This document shows, piece after piece, positions 26,867-39,386 of a stretch of DNA of 64,000 bases. This stretch comes from Rutidosis leptorrhynchoides (lineage: Eukaryota; Streptophyta; Magnoliopsida; Asterales; Asteraceae), in contig NC_092336.1 in assembly GCF_046630445.1 (NCBI RefSeq), positions 205,935,001-205,999,000 on the forward strand, written 5' to 3'. Numbering within the stretch: the stretch's first letter is position 1; each line of letters starts with the position of its first letter. The position numbers and the translations under genes are program-made. The notes under the pieces were generated by a model. It saw only the letters and a list, made by a program, of their open reading frames with translations. It was not told where the DNA came from and searched no databases.

Positions 26867-29233
26867 TGTAACACCCAGAAATTTTTAATACATCAGAAAG
26901 TGTCATCAGAAAGTGTCACCAGAAAGTGTTCTCAGAAAGCGTCAGGAAAGTCTACCTATACTTATGCATTTTCAGAATTTACATCAAAATCAGACAACAT
27001 CAGTCCCTGAACTTTTAAATTGAAGCTGGAAACTGAAAATGAAAGTGAGCTGCTGTTATCGCGTATTGGCATGTCTTATCGCGTTTCATGGTGTCGCGGA
27101 ATGCGACAGAGTGCACCAGAACGTGACAGGTTGAAAACTATCGTCCTGGCTACTTCATCGCATTTCAATTGAGTTTGTCACGTTTGGGGTGTCGCAAAAC
27201 GCGACATTTGAGCAGATCTGATTATTTAACTCGTTTTTAAGGCCAAATTTGAGGGGCATTAGAGTCTTTTCACTTGTGGACGGGTTATATGCTCTAAAAC
27301 TAATCCAAACCTTATCTCTATCTCACCCTTCACACACACAAATCCTCTCATCTATTTTTAGAGAGAGAAACCCATTTGTAGAGAGGGGAAGCTTGGATTG
27401 AGGCAGAAGAAGGTGAAATCACTCTAAGGTGCAAGTGTTAAAGTTGTTTCTCGCGTTCTTGGCTACATTTTGATAGTAGTGGTAAGTTCTAACTCCAAGT
27501 TTCATTTTGTTGCTTTGATATTCAAGTTAGGGTTTGAGCTTTAATTGTTGAGAAAACCCATCTAGACCATAAATGGGTTATTTGTAGCTAGTTATTGTTG
27601 TTGGTGGGTTTTGGGTTGGTTGATGATTTAGTCATGATTAGGGCTTTAATTTGGGTGTAATCACTATGATTAATGATTATGTTGTTGATAGAACCCAAAT
27701 GGGTGTTGTTGGAAGCTTGATTTTGAATTGGGTCAAAAATAAGGGTTTGTAAGTTGATTTTGGTGAATATAAGTGTTTGAAACTTGTGGTTTAATTAAGT
27801 TGGCGTTGTTGGGACCGTTTTCACTAGTGTAGGTGATTATTGGTAAGTTTGGGCATGAATCGTGTTTGAAAGTGCAATTGGGTCGAAATTGCACTAGGTG
27901 TCAATATGGGTTTGTTTGTAATCCACCCTAATCGTGTTGCTTGTTATGTGTTAAATGCAATAGGTACTTTCCATTGGCGATTGCGGATTATGATATTGCA
28001 TACATCAAGACGACAAGGTGAGTGTCAATATACTATGTGCATATATATGTATCAGATGGGTGCGGGTCGGGTGAAGTGATCCTCGGCTATAGAGCTCTCT
28101 TCACGTATAGGTGAATTTTATGGACTTGTGTAATAGGTCCAATTGGCACAGTTGTGCGTTTTGGTTGACCACCTTTGGCGAGGTGCACACTTTGTGTGTA
28201 CGTTATCACATGGGATTGTGATTTGGATAACCCCGATGATGTGGATTTATATAATCCCGATGGCGTGGGTTTGGTATTTGAGTTGCTGTTGAGTAACCCT
28301 GACGATGTGGATTCATATAATCCCGGGACCGTGGGTTATGGTTTGGGACGTGAACAACGGGTGTTCGTATTCACAATATTTCAGGTAGTTACGTTTGTCC
28401 CTTTTGGTTGGACTCATAGTTTGAGGTAGTGAATATCGGGTAGTTCGGATTCACTAAGGCTCGGTTTGCCTGGCCATCCTCGGTTATACTATGTAGTGAA
28501 GGTAGTGAATCTCGGGTTGTGCGTATTCACTAAGGCCGGGTTGCACGGTTATCCTTCGGGTGATTAAGGTTAAGTGGTTAACCTTGGATTATGGGTTCGT
28601 TGGTTATATAGATATATTTATATGTTATTGATATTGTTGTGATATAGTTAACCCTCTGGGTGTAGCTTGATGTCGTTGTTCATATCGTTGTTGGCGTACT
28701 TACATTGTTGATATATTAGCTTGTTGTATAGCGATCGTATGGTATGCTTAGATTAGCTTGCCTTTATGCTTGGACTCCGGTATGTGCTATTTGATTATTA
28801 TTGTGTGGCGTGTCCATCTTATGCATATATATGGATGTAGTATATTTTCATTCACTAAGCATTAGCTTACCCTCTCATTGACTTTATTTTTATAGGTTTG
28901 CAAGAAGGCGGTAAGTGTAAGTACCGAGACTAGTGAGCTAGCGTGTGATGCTTAGAAGACTTGGCTTTTGGATTACATAGGATTGGGTAGATCGTTCCCA
29001 ATCACCATGCTCGGTCTTTTGTCGAAAAACTTATTAGTGTCTTTTGGTTATGTAATCGGATTTGATAAATATGGTTTTAAATTATGTAGCGTGTGTTGTT
29101 AAAGTCATTTGTACTAGTAGGTGTTTTAAAGATAATTGGAAAACATAATCATGGCGCCGTTTTAATAGTATTAATTGTTATAAAAGAAGGAAAAAATTTA
29201 TGGGACGGTTTAACGGCGATTTGGGTCGTTTCA
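26867..29233 (+). repeat. LTR of a Gypsy element (2367 bp)
   Basis: Starts TGTAACACCCAG after a polypurine tract and ends GGGTCGTTTCA. On its right, degenerate Copia integrase sequence resumes at 29234, so this is the right end of an element inserted into that Copia copy. It contains two GC hairpins (27092-27108, 27190-27206) and imperfect direct repeats at about 28205-28335 and 28430-28565. The ORF at 28175-28429 is a by-product of those repeats. No gene seen. Confidence 0.75.
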
Positions 29234-31215
29234 ACCTAGAAGCACCATCAATAAAAGTCACAAAATATTTCTTATTCCCTAAAGTAGGAGTTGCATGCAA
29301 ATTACATAAATCATTATGTATTAATTTCAAGGGTTAAAGCCAAAAATAGGCTACAAACTTACACAAATGTACCGATGTCGCCCACAAACTCATTTCCGTC
29401 CTAATGTCGCCTACAAACTTTCAAAAAGTGTACCGATGTAAACAAAAACTTTCAAAAAGTGTACCAATGCAAACAAAAATGACTTGTTACCGGCTAAACT
29501 GGTTAAAAATCAACACGTGTCGTTCGTGGATTGGATCTTAATTCTTAAAAAAAAAATTATCAGGTCAAAATTAGTATGTAACAGGTCAAAACTATAAAAT
29601 GTTGATATTAGCACATTTTTTGAAAGTTTGTAGGCGACAGTAGGACGGAAATGAGTTTGTGGGCAACATCGGTACATTTGTGTAAGTTTGTAGCCTATTT
29701 TTGGCTTTAACCCTAATTTCAAAATCACGGTATCACGATGTATATTTTGAAATGGTTTCTTTACTTCTTAGTGATTTTGTCAACATACAAGTTTTACACT
29801 TTTCATTATTCATATCAAAGGCATGTATTAAACCATCTTTGGACATATCATGCATTCTTTTAAAATGTCGTAGTATAGCATGCCAAAGAATAAAATCATT
29901 AATGCTAACAGTTGTCATACAAGCAATATTAGTATTCACGTGATCAATATTAAGCCTAAACATTCCATTGCTTAAATAATCAAAACCAACAAATAAATCA
30001 TGTTTTGTAAAATAAACTTATCAAATTCAATAACTTGTTTGTAACCACAATTATTCAACATACTACTAGAAATCAAGTTTTTCCTATTTTGTGGTACATG
30101 CAAAACATTAAACAAAGAAACAACTTTTCCAGAACTAAAACTTAAATCCACACTTCTACGCCCATGAACAGAGGCTGTTAACTCATTTCCCATATGAAGA
30201 ATTGATCCATCAGTCACCGACTCGTAAGTCTTGAACCAACATCTATCCTTGCACACATGAGTAGTAGCACCCGAGTCAACATACTACGCAACATCATCTT
30301 GTACAAAATAAGTCTCAGATATATACGAAACATAAGAATTTTGAATTAAATTATTAAATATATTCTAACCTTTCGAGTTTTGGTTGTTCGAACCATTGCC
30401 CGAACTGCTTGTGCTAAATCCGTTAACATTGTTAGTGCCAAACATAACCTTGAAATCCCTTTTCAAGTGTACAGATTTATCACACTTCTAACAAGTCAAT
30501 TTAGAATTCTTATTGGATCAACCTCGTTATTACCTTGATGCTTACGTTTTATGTTCCACCATATTGACAACAGACATCCCAGCAACTTCGTTGCTCTTTG
30601 GCTTGTCATTATCCTACAATCTGAGGCCTTCCTCAATACGTAGATGACTACCTAACTCAACAAGAGTTAACTCCTTATTTTGTTTCAAAGAATGTTTAAA
30701 TTTTTTCCAAGAAGGAGGTAGTTTATCAATGATACTTGAGACTGGAATAGACTCATCCATGTTCATTCCGTGTTCTGTGAATTGACCCAATATACCAATG
30801 AGCTCATTGCATTGTTTCATGACCTGTCTAGAATCGACCATCTTGTAATTATTAATATTACTCACTGGTAACTTTTTACTAGAAGCATCCTCAGACATAT
30901 ACTTGGTTTTCAACATGTCCCATAGTTCTTTAGCAAATTCAACATTCTGATAAATATCGAAAAGGGAATCAGTCATACCATTGAGGATTAAACCTCGAGC
31001 GATGTAGTCATCATTATCCCACTTGCTCCTTTACGAAATCTGTTAAACAGTAGCATCATCACCATGATCTTCGGGAATTGGTCTGCTGAGTACATATACC
31101 ACATTCATGCTGCTCAGAAAGAAGTGCATCTTCTTCTGTCATCTCTGAGAATCAACTCCCTCAAACTTATCAAGTTTGGAGAAATTCGTTGTCATGTGCT
31201 TATTTGTAGCTGCCA
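29234..31215 (-). pseudogene. Degenerate Copia gag-pol, 5' part
   Basis: Minus-strand ATG at 31215. The gag (UBN2-like) region at about 30614-30976 contains FAKELWDMLKTKYMSED and LPPSWKKFKHSL. The protease region (29972-30256) contains SILHMGNELTASVHG and NVLHVPQNRKNL. The GAG-pre-integrase region (about 29733-29963) contains LWHAILRHFKRMHDMSKDG. Left of the MITE, 29234-29330 still reads as the start of an integrase core (GNKKYFVTFID). Several in-frame stops occur, one soon after the start where the family usually has Trp, plus frameshifts. The 3' half with reverse transcriptase is gone, removed or displaced by the Gypsy LTR at 29233. Confidence 0.85.
29331..29713. mobile_element. Mutator-type MITE (383 bp) with 9-bp target duplication
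   Basis: Begins GGGTTAAAGCCAAAAATAGG and ends with its reverse complement. The inverted repeats run about 100 bp per arm with few mismatches. Both sides carry the perfect 9-bp repeat TAATTTCAA (29322-29330 and 29714-29722). A 9-bp duplication with long inverted repeats is the signature of Mutator-like elements. There is no transposase, so it is non-autonomous. It interrupts the Copia pseudogene between the pre-integrase and integrase regions. Confidence 0.9.
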
Positions 31216-31300
31216 TCGATTATAACAAATAATTACTTTCGATTGTTGGAGGTTTTAGATTTTAGTGTAGGGTAAAATAATCCATAGCCGAATATATCAT

Positions 31301-31790
31301 TGAATTGTGGTATCACTTTTCGAAAGTAATTATTCGACCCTATTTGTTTGGGTTACACGAATATCACGTTGGTCTAAGATAGAGATGATGTTCTTGTTTT
31401 TGGCAGAAAACAAGAACCCTTTGCAGAAGAGTATTTAGGATTTTTAATTGTATCTTCTCATGAATAATCATCTATGTATTTATAGGCACCCGTAATCATG
31501 GAAGAAGATTTATTTGATTCAATTGGCCGATTGACTCTCCATAAATATCTGCCGTAATATTCTCCGTGGTTAAGATAATAATTTTTTTTTCATAAATAAG
31601 AATAATCTTTTCTATAAAATAATAATCTTTTTCATAAATAAGAATTATCTTTTCCATAAGATAAATTTTTCATAAACATCTTTTCATATTTACTAAAACA
31701 TGGACAGCAAGCTAAAACTAACTTGGACAACAAGCTATAACTCAACTTGGACAGCAAGCTAATATTAACTTGGACAACAAGCCAAAACTC
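31301..31790 (-). repeat. 5' LTR of the degenerate minus-strand Copia element, inner part
   Basis: Lies upstream (minus strand) of the Copia gag start. It continues at 56863 after the 25-kb insertion. The inner boundary near 31301 is tentative: a TG next to a poorly preserved primer site. Near its right edge are four imperfect 22-24 bp repeats built on AACTTGGACAACAAGCTA (about 31700-31790). Confidence 0.6.
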
Positions 31791-32773
31791 TGAAGGTATT
31801 TCGTGTGTCCGAGAGACATATTAAATTAATGTGGCTAATATGTTTTGATCCAAGTCGGGTCATACCCAATAACAAACTTACTGACACCTTATTCGTGTTT
31901 GATCTTAACGATTGGATCATTGATTAAATACGCGACACTTGAACTTTAAGAAAAATGGTTTTCTGAAATATTACTAGATATGTATATATATATATAAATT
32001 ATGGAATAATTTATATGTTAAGGATTTAATTATTTATAGGTTAAATAATTAATTAAGTTATGTTACATTTATAAAATTGGTTTTATAAAATAAACATAAC
32101 AAATAATATGCAAGTTTATAAAAATGTATTTTATAAAATCTAGTTTTATAAAAACTAGTTTTATAAAAACTAGTTTTATAAAATTTAATTTTATAAAACA
32201 ATTTTATAATACACATGGAAGTGGCATGGGAGTATGTAGTAGGCATGCTTGACACACTTCCAAGAGTAGCTACTTCCCATGTATTTGCATATGTATCAAG
32301 GCATTGAGTCAACAACACTTACATGCATTCAAACATATCAAAAAAAAAGGAAAAACTCTTTCTTTTTTCTGCTGCAAAACCGTGGGGTTTGGAGGGCCAA
32401 GAGGGGTTCTTAATTTGATCTTACAAGTTCATATCAAGTGTTATTAAATCCTAACTAAAAGCTAGGGTGTTGGTGCACAAGTTTAGGGTATAACTACTTG
32501 AGGTTTCATTCTTTTGGAGCTCCATTGTTTCATCATCTACTTGCTCATCCAAAACAGCCCTCAAACAAGTTTGAGGAGGTATAACTCTTACTTACTTGTT
32601 GTTATATGTAAGCATATTTACAAGACTTGATATTAACATGGAATTCAATTTAATTGGTTAAATACATAAACTTGTTTTCTTAATAATCATGCTTCCGCTT
32701 GTTATAACTTTACATGAATGGGTTTTATGGTCAAGTTAACATTATAAACTTGTTGGTATGTTGAATTCCATCA
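31791..32773 (+). repeat. 5' LTR of the Copia element
   Basis: 983 bp, TG...CA. It contains head-to-tail ACTAGTTTTATAAAA units at about 32128-32210, including the palindrome AAAACTAGTTTT twice. The minus-strand ORF over this part is a by-product and recurs in the 3' LTR. Confidence 0.95.
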
Positions 32774-32774
32774 A

Positions 32775-32788
32775 TGGTATCTAGAGCC
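32775..32788 (+). other. Primer binding site of the Copia element
   Basis: TGGTATCTAGAGCC, one base after the LTR. It starts like the initiator tRNA-Met site but has an extra T in the middle, a variant common in plant Copia elements. Confidence 0.7.
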
Positions 32789-34189
32789 GAAGTCTATGAA
32801 ATATGCTTCTTATATATGGTCTTTAAACCCACTATACTTGCATTCTAAGTACATGCATGAAAATGGAATGCAAAAATTTTGGGTTTTGGGTGGGTACCCT
32901 ATTATGGCCGAATTTGGGAGGGTCCAAATGGTTGTTTTGGGTTTGCAATTTGGTTAATATTTGTTGTTATATTGTTGTTCACAATCAAGCCTTGACCTTG
33001 TGGTTGTATGCATGTGTGTTTGGATGATTATTAATAATTAATTTGGTATGTAATATTAATTCATTCATTTGGTTTGTACTATTATTATTTTGGTGATGTA
33101 ATTTGTTTTACATTTGGTATGTAAAATAGAATAGGTTGTATTTTCATTTTCTAGATAAAAATGTATTAGGATACATATTTTGTAAAATGAAGATACAAGA
33201 TGATGAAGACTTGAAGAACACAAGGAGCATATGGATGCAAGGTTAAGTGGGAGATTTGAAATCTCCTACTTTGTATTATTACCCCTTAACCCGGTGACAT
33301 TTTTTTTCAGCTAAACAAATGTCCACCAAAATGGCTAGATTGTGAACATACTTGTTTTGCATGTGTGGTTGTTTGTTTGTTTATTGTATTGTATGTTTGG
33401 TTGATACAATTAATCACAAGATAACAACAAGCAAAACGACAATTTAATTGGTTAAATTAGACGTATTAATGACATGCAAGACGACAATTTAATTGGTTAA
33501 ATTAAAAGCAACTAAAGACCTAAATAAATGGTTATTAAGAACAAGAAAAGGATCACATATATATAAAATGGTTTATATCAAGTAATTGGTAAATTACAAG
33601 ACTTGAAAATGGATTTCAAATGAACCATACACTAAATGCATGTTGGTGTATGGCATAAATGTTTTCTTAAACTAGAATTAACGAAAACTTAAAATCCCTT
33701 AATCGACAAGGTAAACAAGTTTAACGCCATCCTTTTGTGGGACACTTAAACATAGTAGGGAATTCATAATGGGATAAAGGTCACCTAACCGTTATGAGCT
33801 AACTAATATGGTTAAGGTAAAATTCGCATGCTTGTGGGATAAAGGTCACCTAACCACTTGTATGTTAATTTTACATGTTTACACAAGTAGGACGACTTGA
33901 TTTGGGAATCGTGAACTTAGGATCACCGAAGCATGAGGAACAAATAGGCGTTGATGGGATAAATATGCCATGCAAAAGGATTGCATGATCCCATAATATA
34001 GAAGTTGCAAAAGGATTGCAATTGTCATATAATGACTACCTAGCTAAACCAAATGACGGGATAATGGTCACCTAACCGAAATTTGGTTCACCGTTGGATT
34101 CTAAAATTTAATAAATATCAATTGGATTTAAAGGGTATTGATTACTAAATTAAAATTGATACTTAAACTACTTTGTTAAAATTTTGTAG
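32789..34189 (+). other. Copia 5' leader with repeated 20-mers
   Basis: About 1.4 kb without a gene. The 20-mer GGGATAA(A/T)GGTCACCTAACC occurs at 33771-33790, 33836-33855 and 34058-34077. A second repeat, ACGACAATTTAATTGG, occurs near 33437 and 33481. This is where packaging or dimerisation signals would lie. Confidence 0.7.
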
Positions 34190-35975
34190 ATGGCCGCCAA
34201 TAACAACAACATACAAAACGCACCTATTAACTTGAACAACCTATCATTAAGGTCTCTCCTCGAGAAAGACAAACTCAACCATACGAACTTTATGGATTGG
34301 TTCCGTAATCTTAGAATTATCCTCAAACTTGAGGATAAGGCGTATGTGTTGGAAGACCCCATTCCTGATCAACCCGACGAGGATGATACGGAAGGCATGG
34401 CTTATTGGGATAAGTATTGCGCCGATTCGGTGCAAGTCGCTTGCCTAATGCTTGGGACTATGATACCCGAACTCTAAAAGGATTTCGAACATCATAGTGC
34501 ATATGACATGATTACGCAATTGAAGGAGATGTTCCTTCAACAAGCACGTGTCGAGTGCTTCGAAACGGTTCGAGCGTTACATGCATGTCGTATGGATGAC
34601 ACCCAATCTGTATCTTCTTATGTCCTCAAAATGAAAAGCCTTATTGATCGCGCAAACCGTCTTAATCTCAACATATCTAATGAGCTAGCCACTGATCTTA
34701 ACCTAAACTCCCTGTCAAAGAGGTTTGACCAATTTGTAATTAATTACAATATGAATGGGATGGATAAGACCATTGGTGAACTTCATGGCATGTTAAGGAC
34801 GGCGAAAACTAGCATGGGTAAGAGGGCTTCACCCGTGCTAATGATCAATGATGGTGGATCCAAAGGTAACAACACCTCTAAGCCAAAGGCGGCTAAGAGG
34901 AAAGGACCCGCCCATCAAGGCAAGGGAAAGGGGAGGATGGTTACCCCAACCAAAAACAAGAACAAGAAGCAAAAGGTTGCCGGACAAGCAAACCCCAAGG
35001 AAGACCCGTGCTTCGGTTGCGGTGAAATGGGTCACTGGAAACGCAATTGCCCGGTCTACCTTAAGGAGTTGAAGGAAAAGAGGGATGCGGGGCAATCCTC
35101 AGGTAACATATATATGATATATATAGAGCTTAGTATTACTTCTTCTAATACATGGGTATTAGACACTGGATGTGGAACTCACATTTGCAATTCTTTGCAG
35201 GGGTTCAAAAGAAGTAGCAAGCAAACGGGAACATCAAGTCTCTTTATGGGTAATGGTGCCAAAGTGCAAGTGAAGGCTCAAGGAGACTTTGTATTAAAAC
35301 TTCCAAGTGGTTTGGAACTTATTTTGAACAATGTTTTGTATACACCGGATTTATGTCGAAACATTATTTCAGTTTCCCGTTTAAAACAATGTGGTTTTTA
35401 TCTTAATTTTGTTAATGATGATATCCACGTTTATTTAGATAATGTATTTTATTTTAAGGCTTCGCCTTCAAATGGAATTTATGAATTGGTTCATTATGAC
35501 ACATCATCTAGTATCTCAATGTACCATACTAGCACCAAGAAACTCAAAAGGGATTTGAGTGATTCCTACTTATGGCATTGTCGCCTTGGTCACATAAACA
35601 AGAATCGAATGCATACACTCCAAAAGAATGGCCTTTTGAAATCAAATGAACTAGACTCGTTTGATGTATGTGAATCTTGTTTACAAGGCAAAATGACTAA
35701 AGCACCTTTCAAAGGGACCTACGAAAGGGCTAAGGACTTATTGGGATTAATACATTCGGATGTATGTGGACCCTTTAAGCCCATAGCTAGGAATGGTGAA
35801 AGATACTTCGTTACTTTCATTGATGACTTCAGTCGTTTCGGATATGTCTACTTGTTAAGACATAAGGACGAAACTTTTGAAGCATTCAAAGAGTATCAAA
35901 ACGAAGTACAAAATCAACTCAATAAGACAATTAAGGTACTTCGAACCGATAGAGGAGGTGAATACCTAAGCGATG
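34190..35975 (+). pseudogene. Copia gag-pol, part 1: gag, protease, pre-integrase, integrase start
   Basis: ATG at 34190. Gag contains FMDWFRNLRIIL. A zinc knuckle, CFGCGEMGHWKRNC, is near residue 273; the protease active site DTGCGTH near 324; the GAG-pre-integrase motif LWHCRLGHI near 460. The integrase begins with the first catalytic Asp in HSDVCGP (near 521) and the second in TDRGGEY (near 585). Two breaks are seen. A TAA at 34475-34477 lies in frame within gag, where one base change from CAA would explain it. The Athila element is inserted at 35976, before the third catalytic residue (Glu). The reading frame resumes in phase at 52862 once one copy of the 5-bp target duplication is discounted. 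Not expected to yield a working polyprotein. Confidence 0.93.
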
Positions 35976-37958
35976 TGATAATGCTAAAAACGAACATATA
36001 TTTCATAGCATTATTCCTCAAGAAAGACAAGCTTTTAGTTGCAATTGTTCTATTTACAAGTGATATTCGTTTAAATAATAAAAGGTGAAGACAAAAGACA
36101 GATTCGACGAATTGAAGACGCAAACGACCAAAAAGCTCAAAAGAACAAAAGACAATCAAAGAGGTTCCAATTATTGATAAGAAACGTCTCGAAATTACAA
36201 GAGTACAAGATTCAAAACGCAAAGTACAAAATATAAAATTGTACGCAAGGACGTTCGAAAATCCGGAACCGGGACCAGAGTCAACTCTTAACGCTCAACG
36301 CAACGGACTAAAAATTACAAGTTAACTATGCATATAAATATAATATAATATATAATTAATTATATTAATTATATATATATTATATATATATTATAAACCG
36401 TCGGCAGAGAAAGACTCCAAGGGTGTGAGCTGTAAATTCATTCCCCGCGACTCGCGGAGTTTGAAGAGGATTTCACCGCGAGTCGCGGAGCCCCAAAATG
36501 AAAAACCCCCTATAAAGCAAACCGAATTCTGATCAAAAATATAATCTTTTCTTCTTCTTATCATACGTAAAACATATATATATATTTATAATTTATATTT
36601 TAATTTTAATTTTAATTCTAATAATAAGGGTATGTTAGCGAATGTTGTAAGGGTGTAAGTCGAAATTCTGTCCGTGTAACGCAACGCTATTTTTAATCAT
36701 TGTAAGTTATGTTCAACCTTTTTATATTAATGTCTCGTAGCTAAGTTATTATTATGCTTATTTAAAACGAAGTAATCATGATGTTGGGCTAATTACTAAA
36801 ATTGGGTAATTGGGCTTTGTACCATAATTGGGGTTTGGACAAAAGAACGACACTTGTGGAAATTAGACTATGGGCTATTAATGGGCTTTATATTTGTTTA
36901 ACTAAATGAAAGTTTGTTAATGTTAATATAAAGATTTACAATTGGGCGTCCCTATAAATTACCATATACACTCGATCGGACACGATGGGCGGGGTATTTA
37001 TATGTACGAATAATCGTTCATTTAACCGGACACGGGAATGGATTAATAGCCACTAGAATAATTAAAACAGGGGTAAAATTACATTCAAGGGTAATTGGTG
37101 TAATTGTTAACAAAGTAGTAAAACCTTGGTTTACACGCAGTCGATAACCTGGTGTATTCATTAAACAAAGTATTAAAACCTTGTTACAATTCGAATCCCC
37201 AATTAGTTGGAATATTTAACTTCGGGTATAATAATAATTTGACGAGGACACTCGCACTTTATATTTATGACTGATGGACTGTTATGGATAAAAACCAGAC
37301 GGACAGATTAAATAATCCAGGACAAAGGACAATTAACCCATGGGCATAAAACTAAAATCAACACGTCGAACATCATGATTACGGAAGTTTAAATAAGCAT
37401 AATTCTTTTATTTCATATTTAATTTCCTTTATTTTATATTTAATTGCACTTCTAATTATCGCACTTTTATTTATTGTTATTTAATCGCACTTTTAATTAT
37501 CGTACTTTTTAATTATCGCAAGTTTATTTTATCGCACTTTTATTATTCGCAATTTCATTATCGTTATTTACTTTACGCTTTAATTTAAGTCTTGTATTTA
37601 TTTTATATTTTACATTAGGTTTTAACTGCGACTAAAGTCTTAAAATCGACAAACCGGTCATTAAACGGTAAAAACTCCCCTTTATAATAATAATATTACT
37701 TATATATATTTGTATTTTTATAAAAGTAAACTAATATAGCGTTGAGCTTTGTTTAAAAAAAAGATTCCCTGTGGAACGAACCGGACTTACAAAAAACTAC
37801 ACTACTGTACGATTAGGTACACTGCCTATAAGTGTTGTAGCAAGGTTTAAGTATATCCATTCTATAAATAAATAAATATCTTGTGTAAAATTGTATCGTA
37901 TTTAATAGTTTTTCCTAGTAAAATATAAACTATTTCGTATACACCTCGCATAACATCA
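35976..37958 (+). repeat. 5' LTR of the Athila element (1983 bp)
   Basis: Promoter-like part: paired GC palindromes at 36445-36488 and a TATA box (TATAAAG) at 36511-36517, followed by pyrimidine-rich CTTTTCTTCTTCTT. The first ORF across the boundary is only read-through from the Copia integrase. Confidence 0.96.
36445..36517 (+). promoter_or_regulatory. Paired 13-bp palindromes and TATA box, Athila 5' LTR
   Basis: CCGCGACTCGCGG at 36445-36457 and CCGCGAGTCGCGG at 36476-36488, 31 bp start to start, then 22 bp to TATAAAG. Each 13-mer is a palindrome except for its central base, and the two are reverse complements of each other. The arrangement suggests a dimeric DNA-binding protein bound twice on the same helix face, upstream of the LTR promoter. 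The binding protein is not known to me. Confidence 0.6.
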
Positions 37959-37967
37959 AGTAATTTT

Positions 37968-37985
37968 TGGCGCCGCTGCCGGGGA
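37968..37985 (+). other. Primer binding site, tRNA-Asp type
   Basis: TGGCGCCGCTGCCGGGGA, 9 bp after the LTR. It fits the tRNA-Asp primer site typical of the Athila/Tat branch of plant Gypsy elements (family form has T where this has C at one position). Confidence 0.85.
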
Positions 37986-39386
37986 GTCTTTCTAAACGCC
38001 GGAAGCGCAACGCTAATAAAAAAAAAGATTTTTAGTTAACTTTTATTAAAATTCGTTTTTGTAAAAATACGTTTTAATTATTCAAAAATATAAAAAGAAA
38101 AACAAAAATATAAGTATTTTTAAGATTTTGTTAAATATTTAAGTTTTATAAGTTTCTTTATTTTTATTTTAGTTTATAAAAATATAAGTTTTATTTTAAT
38201 ATCTTTTATTTATTTAAAAATAGAAAACAAAAAAATAAAAAAAAAAATATAAAGAAAAAACGCGTAAAATTTCAAACTGCTCCAGATCTGAAATTCTGAA
38301 CCCCGCGACTCGCGGGGTTTTCTTATTAAATTACCGCGACTCGCGGAGGGTACCTGACACACGGACAGAAGCCCTAATTCAGCATTAATTACGGGTATTA
38401 ATTAATTATTATTATTATTTAACCCTAATTATTATTATTATTATTATTAGTTTTATTTTAAGATTTACTTTTTATTTAATTTGTTTTATTTAGTATTAAT
38501 TAGTTTTAATTAAATTATAAAATTAATAGTTTAATAAAATAAATAATATAAAAATAATATTTTTATAAAAATTGTACTTTTTACAACTTTTTGTATATTT
38601 TTATATTTTGTCCCTTTTTAATCGTTGTAGCATAACTTTTGTATTTTTAGCTCATATTTAATTTTAAACTTAGTTTTTGCTATAGTTATTTTTACTCCTA
38701 GATTTTTAGGCTTTGCCGTAGAATTCCTTAAGTGCTTTTTCTTTAGACTAAGATTTAGGTGCTTTAGAATTTTGCGACGCCTTTTTAAGTTTTAGTTTCT
38801 TTTTAAGTTATTTCCATTTGGGATTTAGTTTTTCTTGTAAGCTTTAATATTTTTAGACACCTTTTACTATGTATCAATTATCATTCCAATTAGTAATATC
38901 AATTTGCGATTATAATTTTAAGTTAGTTGTAGTAATAAGGTTAGGTTAGTCAAGTATTTTTAAGTTTTTTTAAGTTTCTTTTATTTTTCCGTCACCTTTT
39001 ATTTTTCAACCATTTTTTCTTTTTCGACCTTTTTCGACGAACTCTTTTTCTCTCTTATTTCTCGCTATTCTAGTTTTAGGACTTAGATTATTTTTTTTTT
39101 TTTTTATTCTACTTCTTATCTAAATTTCTTAAAATTACGAAAATTTATTTTAAGTGGTTAAATTAATAGACATCAAAATTTTCTGGTTCGTAGTAATAGT
39201 TGGATTTGTACGTGGACCGGGTTATTGGAGCCAAACAGTCCTCAATTATATTGAGACCAAACGAATCCTGCCCCTCTGCTGCATCTTTTGGCTATTCGAA
39301 ACGTGGGCAAAATCAGAAAAGTCTATTAATTGGATAACTTATTATAATTTTTCTTTCCTTTTTAAAACTAATAGGATATTCAGTGA
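37986..39386 (+). other. Athila 5' leader
   Basis: 1.4 kb of very AT-rich sequence without a convincing gene. It contains the second palindrome pair (38303-38346) as a GC island. The ORF at 39154-39435 overlaps the gag start in another frame and is not supported. Confidence 0.7.
38303..38346 (+). promoter_or_regulatory. Paired 13-bp palindromes, Athila leader
   Basis: CCGCGACTCGCGG at 38303-38315 and again at 38334-38346, 31 bp start to start as in the LTR. Here both copies have the same central base, so they form a direct repeat. No TATA-like sequence follows at the LTR spacing. Confidence 0.55.

Noticed and set aside
28175-28429. ORF with repeated NPDDVD motif
   Set aside because: Produced by imperfect direct repeats in a Gypsy LTR; no start context or domain.
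29510-29728. Minus ORF of 72 codons
   Set aside because: Lies within the Mutator-type MITE inverted repeat.
32058-32318. 86-codon minus ORF, identical at 56141-56401
   Set aside because: Within both copies of the Copia LTR and generated by the TTTTATAAAA repeats.
35914-36222. Minus ORF at the Copia/Athila junction and its partner at 50848-51111
   Set aside because: LTR sequence read on the antisense strand; the start of each differs only because the flank differs.
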